Source: Mesotaenium endlicherianum
Taxonomy: Eukaryota; Streptophyta; Zygnematophyceae; Zygnematales; Mesotaeniaceae
Reading direction: 5' to 3'
Assembly: GCA_009602735.1 (NCBI GenBank)
Contig: WELA01012282.1
Coordinates: 1 to 39,602, forward strand
DNA: 39,602 bases
Below are positions 18,598 to 29,160 of the stretch, piece after piece. The notes beneath the pieces were generated by a model, which searched no databases, was not told the DNA's origin, and saw only the letters and a program-made list of their open reading frames with translations. Position 1 is the stretch's first letter, and each line of letters opens with the position of its first letter. The position numbers and the translations under genes were made by a program.

Positions 18598-21500
18598 TAA
18601 GTCCTTTCTTGAATGTCTATGCTTGTCTTCTTTGTCTCATGAGGTAAATGTGTGAGGCTTACTTGTGTGGTATAATGAGTCTAGTGTATGAATGTAGAGC
18701 ATTGCAAATCCTGTCCAGGATCCTTCCACTTGCTCACCTTGTGTGTCTCTTGGCTCAATGTACTATGCGGCAAACCAACTTGACTTTCCTAGCCTTTTGT
18801 GTACAGATCCACGCAATGAGAAGCCTAAAGTGGAATCTTGATGGAAGAGGTGTCTGCAAGCATCGAGGGCTGCCTCAAGGGAGTTGCATCATAGCAAGCT
18901 GGATATGACTCATTTACCTCACTTGATCATAGTCATTGTGTGTTGTTATAGGCAATCCACGGCTAGTATAGAGAGGGGTGTGCACTCAACTGTGCTAGGG
19001 GAGTTGTTAGTCTGTTGTGCTATCCCTTCGGGTTTAAGCTTGGTGCTTTGCAAGAGACGTTCCTCTCTCATTACATGTGTGGTATTTAGGTTGAGGGAGC
19101 TTGAGTATGGCTGCATGTGTTGAGAAATTGAGTCAGTACGTGCACACATGATTTACTAACTTAAGTTTCCAAGTATGGATTGACGACAGGTTATCCTCGC
19201 CACGGTCCAAGTGCACTACGTCGTCCACAAGCTTCAGCACGCTGCAACTTCTATGTGAAGAGGCTTCGGCAGCAACAATGGCATCCTACAGATACCCTAT
19301 ATTCCCAACCTTGGCTGTGACATTGTGTGCTTCTCCCGTTGGCCACATTGACGTGTGCTTCCAGGGTTTAGGGTATGTGTCTTGTGCTTGAATGCTATGT
19401 GTGAGACGATGCTTTTTGTGGTACTTGATGGGATCGTGGGAGCTTGGGTTTAAGCTTAAGATGAGTTTTGTCAATGTGCTGAGGTTTATGGATGCGGTTC
19501 TTATGTGATGGCTGACTTAGGTTAAGTCAACCTGCTGGAATATTTGACCTAATGTGGAAAAAGGGATTAAGGGCTTGGGTTTATGAACGCAAGGGCTTTC
19601 CGTTGACTCTCTTTTATTTTGCATTGCTTAATAAGGGTTAAGTGTTCGAGAGCAGCCGCGATCAATGAGTACTTTGAGTGCTTGAGTTGAATGAGCTTTG
19701 GGTATTGCCATGCTTGGTGCTTGGCATGTTTTACTATAGGACTATGGCCTGTTGGAGCCAATGAGGGATTCAGATAGATCAGCATACCGAGACTTGGGTC
19801 TGTACGGTGTGTTGACTGCTGTATGTGAAGTCAACGTGGATACTAGAGGGGGTTTGACTACTTGCCTTAGGTCCAGTTGACTATATGTTTTTGGATGCCA
19901 TCTGTACACTTGGTCAAGTGTAAGGAGGTATGTGTCTTCGTCATAGGGACGATCTGGGCATATTAGCAGTGTGCTAAGATTCTGCCGGCCTCGCAGCTAA
20001 CTGAGCTCGCTAGAGGCGCATGCTAGGTAGCATGCAAGGTGCATTGGTATATGCGTCAGGTGCATGGAATTTGCATTCCGGGTGCTAGAGGTAGTGGATC
20101 GTCGTTAGCATACCGTAGAGCATGTGTAAAATGGGCCTTGCTGTAATAGATGCACTATGCACACCTAAGTAAAGTCAGAAGAGGCCATCGACATTATAAA
20201 CGTTCTCGCAATGCATGGCTTGAATGATCTTGTTCAGTCTGATGCATAAACATTCTTCTTGCTAGCTTGGGGTTACAATGCAAAAGTCTTACCAATGATT
20301 TATGCACGCTGTTGTTATTGGCTTGCTAAGTGCTTGCTGCAATTGCAATAGGTGCCATGTATGTGCCTCCAAAGAGGAACTTAGTTTTGAGCTATACAGA
20401 GTTTGCACCATTGCCATTGGTTGAGTCTATGTGATCCCAATGTTTGCCTTGTCCTCCCGGGAACTATGTAAGATGAAGGCATCAGATCTTGAGTAGACTG
20501 ATGCAGCTAGGGTGTAGTGTTTACCACGCGTAGCTAAGCTCATGGAAGGCAACTTACACACTTGCTTGTTGTCTGTTTGACAAATTGAGATCAACAAGCA
20601 GAGTGTGAAGCAATGGTGACGTACAGGTCGAGAGAGGCCGAGGAGTTGGCATGCTGGACGCTGCCACGTGACGCTTCCCCACCTGTCCTCTGGGCAACTT
20701 CAGGCAGTAAGGCCTGAAGAAGGGAGTATCCTGAAACATCAGAACTATGATACAGTTGGTTGTTTCTGTTCCCTTTTCACTTGGATTGTTGACTCTCACT
20801 ATTTGGCGGTTGTCATTTTGGTGTATGTCTTGCTAAGAATGACTAGTATAAGTCCTTGTATGCATGCGTTGGTAGATTCAGCTAACTGAGCTACTCTTTG
20901 ATATTGGAGGAACTTGCTAATGGGACCGCTTGTCTTTATTTCATAGCAAGCTATCTGCACTTCCAAATGGAGGGGTGTAATACGCTAACTTGAGTTTTGG
21001 TTATTCATGGATAGAGCTTTATGGTGAGAAAGTCTGAATGGCAGTACACTCTCCCCTGTGCCACTCTGGGCATTGCTCTAGTCTTAAGAACTGGACTATT
21101 TTTTTTTTGGGGGGGACTTTCTTTCTTGCTTACTTGGGTGTTTGCGCTCTGTGCCCTCTCTTAGTTTTCCTTTGTTGATTCTTCTCCACCCACTTGTACC
21201 ATCGCAATCCTCTATGTCTGTCACTCTATGTGGTTCTTATGATGCGGAGTTGTAGGCACTTCTTGGTGTGCTTATGTGGTTAGAGCTGTCGGGTCGCCAG
21301 CTATTTAAGTTGGGGAGAGGGAGATGGGATGTGTATTAGGAGTATCCAGTAAGTTGTGCTTCCCTGCATACTGAGCAGCAAGTGTATGTACTAATTGAGT
21401 CATACACTGCCACATCCTATGTATGTATTGCATTAATATCAAGAGCATCAGGGACTGACTGGTGTAAACTGTGAGTTGCAGTACACTGTTGGAGCAAGTG

Positions 21501-22185
21501 TACGTACTAAGTGAGTAAGTACAATGCCATAAGTTGGGATTGGGTAGCAATGATGCATGGCACATCAGGGAACTGCTTGAGGTGACCAGCATATTGCTCA
21601 AAACCATATGTTTTTTTGAACTTAGTATGTTCTGAAAATGTGGTTAAAATTTAAAATTTTCTTGGGCTCATTAACCTGATGCTACTCATCTTGTAAGGGC
21701 ATTTAATGCCATCAAACCAGTTGGTCTCTCTTTTCCTTCAGTACGCTGAATTTGGAGCAGTTACCTAAGTCACAAGAAATTGCTTGTGAGGAGCTTTCAA
21801 GGTGTGAGCACAGCAGGAGTTGAAGACCAAGAGAAGGAGAAAAGGCTTAGTTCAGTAGGCTGGGCCTTAATAACATTCTTTCATTGTTTGACCTCAAAAG
21901 AAGGCTGTTCGATTTGGGTGTAGTTTGCATGGTGTGAGGTGCTCTATTGTGTCTTTCAACTGGAAGGACTACTGTGAGTAGGGGTAAGTACATGCATGTC
22001 TTCAGTTATTGATGGTGAAGTCAGATGGTTGCTTGCATGATAGTTTTCTGTGATTAATACTTGCATAGGGTAGGTGAATATATCACGCACATGTTTTGTT
22101 TGCTTGCTTTGCTTCACCTAGTTGATTGAAGTGTATTATTAAATAAATGATTTGTATGCTGAGTGTTGTCGAGGCGACAACGATT
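18598..22185 (+). other. Non-coding interior of the non-autonomous element
   Basis: No protein homology was found in any frame. A second polypurine-like stretch (TTTAAGTTGGGGAGAGGGAG, 21304-21323) lies about 880 bp before the 3' LTR. A T9G6 run occurs near 21100-21115. Otherwise I see nothing I can name. Confidence 0.6.
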
Positions 22186-22199
22186 TAAGTTGGGGGGAT
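22186..22199 (+). other. Polypurine tract of the non-autonomous element
   Basis: AAGTTGGGGGGAT directly precedes TGTAATG, matching the E2 tract AAAGTTGGAGGGAT. Confidence 0.75.
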
Positions 22200-23461
22200 T
22201 GTAATGAATCAGTTCATTATTTATTTAATTAATTGCATGTATAAATACAACACTAAATGAGTATTATGTCAATGTACTCACATGTGCGAGTTCATCTAAA
22301 TGAATGTATGTTGATGTAATGCGAGTTTACTTACTTTGTCAAAAAGGTCAGCAGGATGACTTTTGTATCATAGTTAAGTTTGCTGACTTTGTTGAAAAGG
22401 TCAGCAAGATAACTTTTGAATCATAGTATAGTTTGCTGAGGTTTATATATCAGTTATGTATAAAATATAATATCAGTAGGTCGACATATAGTAAGCTCGC
22501 TTGATATTAGTCAGTATACTTAGCTTCAGTACGCTGAAGATAGAATCTTTCATTTAGATAACTATTTGTAGATTGGCACGTGTGACCGTAGTATACTGTA
22601 AAATCGAGAGGTCAACTGAGATTTGGTAAACCGATGTTCTACCAGTGTGGTTAACTCCTGGGTAGGCGGAGCCGTCGTCAGTCAACTGAACAGTTAGGAC
22701 TTCAGTCAACCGACCAATTAATATGGTTGTTATATCTAGATGCGTGGGTTCCAGCTTAACGGGTTTCCCACGAAACGGCGCACCTTGCGCCGTGGTCAAC
22801 CGAATGGTCACTAGGTACATAGCAGGTTAGGATCTCGTAGTCCTTGATCTGGACAATAGGCTTCAGAGTTGGATTTTCTACTTGCAGATCATGTGTGCAC
22901 TTTTGGGTTGGTTATTATGACCAGCTTTCACGGAAATTGACATGGCGTCTTCGTCTCTGCTTTAAATGGAGCGCACTAGGACTGTTTGGAAAGGTCTCGT
23001 CAAGATGCGTCCGTTGCCGTTAAGTTTGCTCAGTGTGGAGTAGTATTGACAGAGTTATGCCCTCTGACATTTCGGGTTCACATAGCGGACAGATTCCATG
23101 GTTTTGCACCTAAGTCAGTGGGATGTGTTTTAGCTACTTTATGGTCATCTGTATGAGAGCGCCTTTGCTATTCAGTCCCTTGATGTTGTGTATGTGCTTA
23201 TACATGCTTGTATGCCTAGTAGGCAAGAGACCATGAAATTCTAAAGGAGAAGCTCTAGTCCTCAAGCTTGCCTCTTTCTTGTGCCTTGTGTTAGTGTACA
23301 ACTATGGCACACTACGGTAAGTGAGTCAAGGAATATAGATGGGTAAACGGAATTCACTCTAAGGGCGAAGATTGATCTCTGATTTTACACGCTTCCACCT
23401 ATCTCTGATCTTATATATTTAACTGAAATATATTTATCTTGAATAAGCAAGATTCATTTCA
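22200..23461 (+). repeat. 3' LTR of the non-autonomous element (1262 bp)
   Basis: The first ~350 bp match the 5' LTR. A further ~910 bp follow before the TTTCA end and the target duplication. The added part holds the family core (22620-22672, GTGGTTAACTCCTGGGTAGG), so it is more likely original LTR sequence lost from the 5' copy than an insertion. Confidence 0.75.
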
Positions 23462-23466
23462 GCCTC

Positions 23467-24530
23467 TATTGGAATGCAAGCCTTGGCGCAGAGAATCAAC
23501 CTTGTAACCTTTCAACAATCACACACCAATTAAGGCCGCTTCATGCACAACGTCTATTCAGGCAACGCTACGGGCCGAGACAACCTCCTACGTGTGGCAC
23601 CGGTGATTGAAGGAGGACCAGTCCTTATGAAGCCGGGAGTTGTCCAATAGTCTCGTCACCGCAAAGAGAGGCAATGCTATTACTGCAAGCAAGTGGGGCA
23701 TCTCTTGTGCGAGTGCCCTCAACGTCCGGCTCGACAAAAAATGGTGGAGAGTAGTGACTCTACGGGAGCTCCCTGGTGGGATGGCTGAGGAAGGAGGGCA
23801 TGACATCCTCCTCGATCCTGTCGTCTTGGACAGACACAATACTGGCCATGCTGCGAAGGGCATGGTTGATAGCAGAGCTGGTGCAAGCTTTGTGCACAGG
23901 AATCTGGCGGCTAAGTCTAAGCTATTGGTGGTCACCAATGGTCTAAGGGGAGGCTGTGTTCTTAAAGTGTAGACCCATGGTTGGGCCGGTGGAGATTGAA
24001 GTGGTGGAATGCGAGATCGCAAGTATGATGGAGCAAGCCGAGTCTTCCATGAAGTGATTTTGGAAATGCCTTAGCTCCTAAGCGTGGAGCAAGTGATTGA
24101 TTGGAGTAAGAAGACGATAGCTTGTAAAGGAGGGTTTCAAAAAATGGAGGGTAGAATGGTGCAGAATCTTAAGATGAGTAGTGCTGGTAGCCGATATATT
24201 CTATCTTTGTTGCAAATGGAGAGGCTGATGAGTGATTGCAAAGTTGTAGATATTTTCGTGGTGGCTTTTTTTAGATTGCCGGACAAAGCGGACATGATTG
24301 GAAGTCATGATTGAGGGCATCCTGGTGCCTTGGAGGAGAAGGCTTCTCCTGAGATTGCTACTGCCAATGTACCCGATGACCTTTCGAAATCATTTGAGAG
24401 TTACTATTGAAGTTCATAGAGGTCTTCATCGAGGGGCTGCCGCCGAGGCTACCTCCTCTTAGGTAGAAGTAGAGAAGAACTCGAGGAGGAAAATAGTAAG
24501 CCTGTCTTTGGGCCTAAGTTTGGATGTCAT
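23467..24530 (+). pseudogene. gag zinc knuckle and protease remnant (3' part of the split gene)
   Basis: After the insertion the gene continues with ASIGMQALAQRINLVTFQQ, then a CCHC knuckle CYYCKQVGHLLCEC (23675-23716). A protease remnant follows (VDSRAGASFVHRNLA, with the active-site Gly apparently changed to Arg). The linker toward RT (EQVIDWSKKTIACKGG, SLLQMERLM) runs on with stops and frameshifts. Homology fades near 24530. Confidence 0.7.
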
Positions 24531-24623
24531 ATGCCAAATTCCTTGCCAAGCAATTGGCATATTTGGAAATAAGGAAATTTTGTGAGACCAAATGAGGTCA
24601 AACAAATTCACTTCTGCAATACT

Positions 24624-24757
24624 TGTCGTGCGATAGGAGGTCGGGTGCGTATTATCAACACAAGCGATGCATAATAAGCAAGCATGCTTTGCTGCAATGA
24701 AGTCTATAATACATGTGGCTTAATTGCCAGAAGACAGTCAAGCGTCAAATGTTTTAA
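24624..24757 (+). repeat. Segment A, outer copy flanking the left LTR
   Basis: It starts GTCGTGCGATAGGAGGTCGG and ends GCGTCAAATGTTTT. It recurs at 25773-25907 on the other side of the LTR with only a few differences over about 135 bp. It lies outside the LTR. Confidence 0.85.
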
Positions 24758-24765
24758 TTAAGGAG

Positions 24766-25770
24766 TGTGTACTCTCCAGAGTGAGCACCTCAAGACTGTA
24801 ATCTGGTAGGAAAACAACTAATGAAGTCTGGCCCAAAAGATCACTGGAAGCACATCATGATCTTCAAGAGTAGTCCTATGGCAGGGGGTATAAGCTGTGA
24901 CTTTGCTCACCACTTGTGAAGTTCTTCTAGTGACTGGAAGCTAGCAAGGCTTGCTCTTCACAAGAGAGAGACTAAGTGGTCTTGAAAACACAAGAGATAA
25001 AAGTGTAAGCTTTACTGATAATCTCTGTGACTTACAACTGGCATAATGGGACTTCTAAAAAGATGTTCCTCTAGGGACATCTCTAGCACTTATACTCCTG
25101 GAAACTCGGCGTCGCGTGCGGCGAATCCAATGCATGTAGTCACTTTAGGAGGCTCTCCTATGTCCACCAAAGTGTACAAGGCATGTACTAGCACTCCTGT
25201 AGGCTAAGCATAACTCAAACCAATCAAAGCAAAGCACGTAAAATATGCTAAGTGTCTCTCATTGGTGGAGCTTACCTTGGGTAGTTCTACCTAGATAGCG
25301 CCTCAAAAGTGAATCTGGAATTTGAGGAAGCTTTCTCTAGGAGTAGGTGATGCAGTCACGAAGTTATAGCCTCAATGATGCACTTATACTATGGCAATGC
25401 AAGACTTATGTAGTCTAAAGGGCTCGCGGATTTGTGCGCACAAAGCTAGGGGTCCTTGGGGTCACGAATAGTCAACATTGTCACCTTTGGGTGCATTGAG
25501 TCACAAGTTGGCCATTTGGTGTGATTCCGCTAGGTGCCAAAAGGAGTGCGGACTAGATCGCATCTATCTCGCTCGATAATTAACCAAATGACGCGAAACC
25601 GGTGCCATTCGGAAGATGCTTCGACGCGCTACACTTCGATGACTTGGAAATCTAGAAAAGGTCAACATATGGATGCGCAACGTTAATGCAAAGTCGATCT
25701 TCCAAGGTTGATGGTTCACACACATAGAGCTTGCTTTTGTACGTCAACCTCGACTTGATAAATTATGACA
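24766..25770 (-). repeat. 3' LTR of the methyltransferase element
   Basis: It reads TGTGTACTCTCC...AATTATGACA on the plus strand, so TG...CA in either orientation. It matches 34390-35394 at the same length. The shared sequence may extend 7 bp further (TAAGGAG). Confidence 0.92.
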
Positions 25771-25772
25771 GC

Positions 25773-25907
25773 TGTCGTGCGGTAGGAGATCGGGTGCGTA
25801 TTATCAACACAAGCGATGCATACTAAGCAAGCAGGCTTTGCTGCAATGAAGTCTATAATACATGTGGCTTTATAGCCAGAAGACAGTCAAGCGTCAAATG
25901 TTTAAAA
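25773..25907 (+). repeat. Segment A', inner copy between LTR and polypurine tract
   Basis: It is nearly identical to 24624-24757. In element orientation it starts right after the G8A tract, where an LTR should start, and it contains CTATAAAG. No copy accompanies the 5' LTR. Confidence 0.85.
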
Positions 25908-25916
25908 TCCCCCCCC
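25908..25916 (-). other. Polypurine tract of the methyltransferase element
   Basis: On the minus strand GGGGGGGGA lies after the truncated integrase and before segment A'. Confidence 0.6.
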
Positions 25917-25959
25917 AGCTCTCAGCCACCAGCTGATGGGCTGTGATCGCTGTCTAAAG

Positions 25960-26892
25960 CTAAAGTAGTGCAGTCGCTACAAAACCAGTCTCCTCAACCT
26001 GGAGGAGGCTGAGAGTGCGCTTAACACCGAAGTGTCCAAGCGTCTCGTGCACACGTCGCACCAGCTGATTGCGTATAGCGGGCTCAGGGACCACCAGGAC
26101 AGAGCCGTCCGCCATCACTCGCCGCATGCGCCCCTCCATGAAGACGAAGTCCCGGCTACGCTTGAGGACGCGGTCACGCTCGTGGACGCTAATGCCTGGG
26201 ACCAACTCCTTGGCCGTGACGTACTGCAGCAACGGGGTGTTGTCCCACACGTCCTCGGGCCCGCGCTGCCAGCTGTCCTGCTCCTCAGCTGCTTCCAAGG
26301 CTAGTCGTCGAGTGGTGACAGTCACCATGTCTAGGCTAGTGAGCCCTGCGGGCCGCACGTCGCCGTCAACGGTGAAGGCCAGGAATGCCGTCGCGTGCCA
26401 GGCCACTGGCTCATCCTCATCGTGGCGGGCTACCATGAGGTCTCGCGAAGAGGGCAGCGGGTTGCGGCTGAGGCCGTCAGCGTCCAGGTTCGTCGACCCT
26501 GGACGATGGTGCACGTCAAAGATGTACTCTTGCAAGGTGAGCGCCCACCGTGCGTACTTGCCTGTCAGGCGCTCCGACGTTATGAGCCACTTGAGTGGCT
26601 GATGGTCGGTGACCAAGCGGAAGTGGGTGCCGTAGAGATAGTGCCTGAAATGCACAATTGCCCATGCCGCTGCTAGGCACTCCCCCTCATAGGAGCCGTA
26701 GTTGCCCTCGGCACGGTTGTTGCTGCGGCTGGCGTACGCCACCACATGCTCGAAGCCGTCATGCTCCTGCACCAGCACTGCTCCAAGCCCTGCCTGCGAC
26801 CAGTCGGTCTGGAGGATGAAGGGCTTCTGATAGTGAGGCCGCCGAAGTACTGGGGCGCTCACCAACAGCTTCTTGAGCTTGTCAAACGCCGC
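25960..26892 (-). pseudogene. RNase H and truncated integrase zinc finger
   Basis: The reading continues in the RT frame after the TAG at 26893-26895: AAFDKLKKLLVSAPVLRRPH, TDWSQAGLGAVLV, YEGECLAAAWAIVHF, RLVTDHQPLKWL and DADGLSRNP. The RNase H catalytic acidic residues are present. The first half of an integrase H2C2 finger follows (VRRVHETLGHFGVKRTLSLL). The frame then ends and the polypurine tract comes within 50 bp. The whole DDE core and C-terminal domain are absent. Confidence 0.88.
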
Positions 26893-29160
26893 CTACTGCT
26901 CTGGGCCCCATACGTAGGCAACGCCCTTGCGTAGCGAGTCGTTGAGCGGCTTGGCCAGCTCGCTGAACCCAGGCACAAAGCGGCGATAGTAGTTGGCGAT
27001 GCCAAGGAAGGCCCTTAGCTGCGAGAGGTGGGTCGGCGGCGGGATGCCTGTGATGGCCAAGATCTTGGCTAGCTGAGGAGCCAAACCACTGGAAGACAAA
27101 AGATGCCCAAGGTACTCCACCTCCCGCGTCCCAAAGGTGCACTTGCCTGGATGACACTTGAGCCCAACGGCCTCCAAGCGGTCCAGGACTGTAGTGATAT
27201 GCGCCACGTGCTCCTCAAACGTCTCACTGAAGACGAGCATGTCATCAATGTAGCATCGGGCAAAGGAGAGCCCTGCCAGCTCCTTACCCATGACTCGCTG
27301 GAAGGTGGCAGGAGCGTTCTTCAAGCCGAAGGGCATAACCCTCCACTCATAGAGACGCTGCGATTCCCAAAAAGTCGTCTTATGCTGGTCCTCCTCCGCA
27401 ATGGGTATCTGGTTGAAGCTCTGCCTCAAATCCAGCACCGAGAACCAAGTACAAGCGCCGATGTCGTTGAAGATCTTGTCAGGGGTTGGCATAGGGTATC
27501 TGTCCTGCTCGGTGACCTTGTTAAGCTTACAATAGTCACCGCACATCCTCTTCTCAGACCAGTTCCTTGAGGCGTCCTTCTTAGTTGGCATGACTGTGGG
27601 CGCAGCGTAGGTGGAGGCAGACTCACGAATGAGCTGACACTCCTCTAGCTTGCCTGTTTGTGTGCTGATCAGGTCGTCCTCAAAGCGGCTGTAGCGATAG
27701 CGCTTCTGGAAGATGGGCACGTTTGTCTGGAGGGGTATCCTCATAGGGTCGCCTGTGTAGCGCCTAAGATCGTGCATGCCGCTGGCAAAGCTGGCACTGC
27801 GCCGTGCATCTAGCAATGCCGTTAGCTGAGCAGCCTGTGCCCAAGTGAGAGTCCCCCCCAGCTTCCAAGTAGGGACAGCTGGTGGTGGCTCGTGCGCTGC
27901 AGCTGGCGCAACCTGCCTTGCTGCTAGCGTGATCTGTGGGGCTGCAAGCGTCACCTGTCCTGCAGTTGGCTGCGCTCGGCCTCCCTCGGGTGCCTCCTCC
28001 TTGGCAGCTGTTGCCAGCTGCGCTGCACCACCTGTTGGTGCCTGAGAACGTGGAAAAAGAAATGGGGAGCGAAACTCCTTGGGTTGCTGTGAGGCCTCCA
28101 GTCTCCTCCTGCCCCCCCCCAGCAAAGCAGAACTAGGACCAGGACGCGGCGCAGGCGGTTGTTGGGAAGCTGGACCCTCGCGCTGGGAATGCCAGGTCGT
28201 ACCTGGCGGGGCGCGGCCGTTGACGTTGGAATCTCGGTCTATGGCGTCGTAGAACTGGTCCATCTCAGGATGACAAGCCTGGGCGTAAAGGGGAGTCAGG
28301 GCCTGTGTCTGCAGGAGAAGCCATGTCAAGACGTTGGCATCAATAGCCTGGCCAAGGAGACGCACGCGGTTGACCTCGGTGATGCCGTCCACCTGTGTGA
28401 GGTGCGGAGGAAAGCCCATCGCACGCTCCATCTCCACGGCACGGGGCCGCTGGAACATGCCGGTCTCGAGGTCAATGATCATGCCGCGCTGGTCGCCCAC
28501 GTAGGCCGTGCTATTGTAGCGACCCACGAACGTAGGAAGCGCCCGCGCGACGTCGTGGAGAACCTCACACTGGGCTTGACAAGGATGCGGAAGGGCGACC
28601 ACGCGCTGGGCCAGGCGCGCCACGGCGAGAATGGAGTCAACGTTGCGCGTGTGGCGTGGATGTGCGGCCGCTAATGCCTCAAGCGTGCCTGGCATGGCCA
28701 GGTTGGTGAAGTAAGCACGCCCCGGATGCGCAAAGGAACCGATCTGGGCGGCGTCCATGACTGCCTCACGACCGACGTAGCTGCTGCAGAGGGAAAAGTC
28801 GGCGCTGACGTTGGGCCGAGAATTGTGGCGGACAGCCACGTTCTCCAACACCCAGGCGAGCGTGTGCGGCGGCTGGCGGTCCTCAACCATGTTGAGGACG
28901 CGGAGCAGGTGCCATAACAAGGCCGTACGCGAGTCACCGAGCGCGCCGCCCAGTCTCGCAATGGAGAAGCCTTGGCACTCCCAGCCAGCAATGATGAGGT
29001 TGATGGGTCCGAGGCGCGTAATGTGCTCGGCTGTAATGTCGTGGATGTCCATGGGCCAGTCAATTTGGGCGCGGTAGAAGGCATGCTCAGGGAAGAGGTC
29101 TGGGAAACGCTCGTGGCACAAGGCCATCTGCCTTGTAAGGAAGGACCTGTACGCCGAGGA
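26893..29160 (-). CDS. Cytosine-5 DNA methyltransferase (C-terminal part) fused to reverse transcriptase
   Basis: From the first Met (29127) this is 744 codons; the frame is open slightly upstream. Residues 1-275 are a C5-methyltransferase: motif IV GWECQGFS (Cys51, with Glu where Pro is usual), motif VI LENV (Glu95), motif VIII AAQIGSFAHPGRAYFTN (127-142), then ERAMGFP and LGQAIDANVLTWLL (motifs IX and X). A Pro/Ala/Gln-rich linker (about 310-440) leads to a Ty3/gypsy RT: MCGDYCKLNK, SVLDLRQSFNQI, MPFGLKNAPATF, active site YIDD (626-629), FLGIANYYRRF. A single TAG where Gln or Glu is expected ends it before RNase H. The methyltransferase would transfer methyl groups to cytosine C5 in nuclear DNA. 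The N-terminal motif I lies in the preceding frame, so the present ORF has lost part of its cofactor pocket. Confidence 0.9.
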   Translation of the reverse strand, partial: SSAYRSFLTRQMALCHERFPDLFPEHAFYRAQIDWPMDIHDITAEHITRLGPINLIIAGWECQGFSIARLGGALGDSRTALLWHLLRVLNMVEDRQPPHTLAWVLENVAVRHNSRPNVSADFSLCSSYVGREAVMDAAQIGSFAHPGRAYFTNLAMPGTLEALAAAHPRHTRNVDSILAVARLAQRVVALPHPCQAQCEVLHDVARALPTFVGRYNSTAYVGDQRGMIIDLETGMFQRPRAVEMERAMGFPPHLTQVDGITEVNRVRLLGQAIDANVLTWLLLQTQALTPLYAQACHPEMDQFYDAIDRDSNVNGRAPPGTTWHSQREGPASQQPPAPRPGPSSALLGGGRRRLEASQQPKEFRSPFLFPRSQAPTGGAAQLATAAKEEAPEGGRAQPTAGQVTLAAPQITLAARQVAPAAAHEPPPAVPTWKLGGTLTWAQAAQLTALLDARRSASFASGMHDLRRYTGDPMRIPLQTNVPIFQKRYRYSRFEDDLISTQTGKLEECQLIRESASTYAAPTVMPTKKDASRNWSEKRMCGDYCKLNKVTEQDRYPMPTPDKIFNDIGACTWFSVLDLRQSFNQIPIAEEDQHKTTFWESQRLYEWRVMPFGLKNAPATFQRVMGKELAGLSFARCYIDDMLVFSETFEEHVAHITTVLDRLEAVGLKCHPGKCTFGTREVEYLGHLLSSSGLAPQLAKILAITGIPPPTHLSQLRAFLGIANYYRRFVPGFSELAKPLNDSLRKGVAYVWGPEQ

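Larger units (their letters stand above)
18238..23461 (+). mobile_element. Non-autonomous LTR retrotransposon (LARD-like), 5.2 kb
   Basis: The ends are TGTAATGAATCAG and GATTCATTTCA, the same as family L. The flanks are GCCTT (18233-18237) and GCCTC (23462-23466), a 5-bp target duplication with one mismatch. A primer site and polypurine tract are present, but about 3.6 kb of interior has no reading frame above about 100 codons and no readable Gag or Pol. It must have depended on proteins supplied in trans, plausibly from E1/E2 relatives that share its ends and primer site. The two LTRs differ greatly in length. Confidence 0.85.

Noticed and set aside
22553-23461. Separate insertion inside the 3' LTR of the non-autonomous element
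   Set aside because: This stretch contains the family L core and ends with the family terminus next to the target duplication, so it is LTR sequence lost from the 5' copy.
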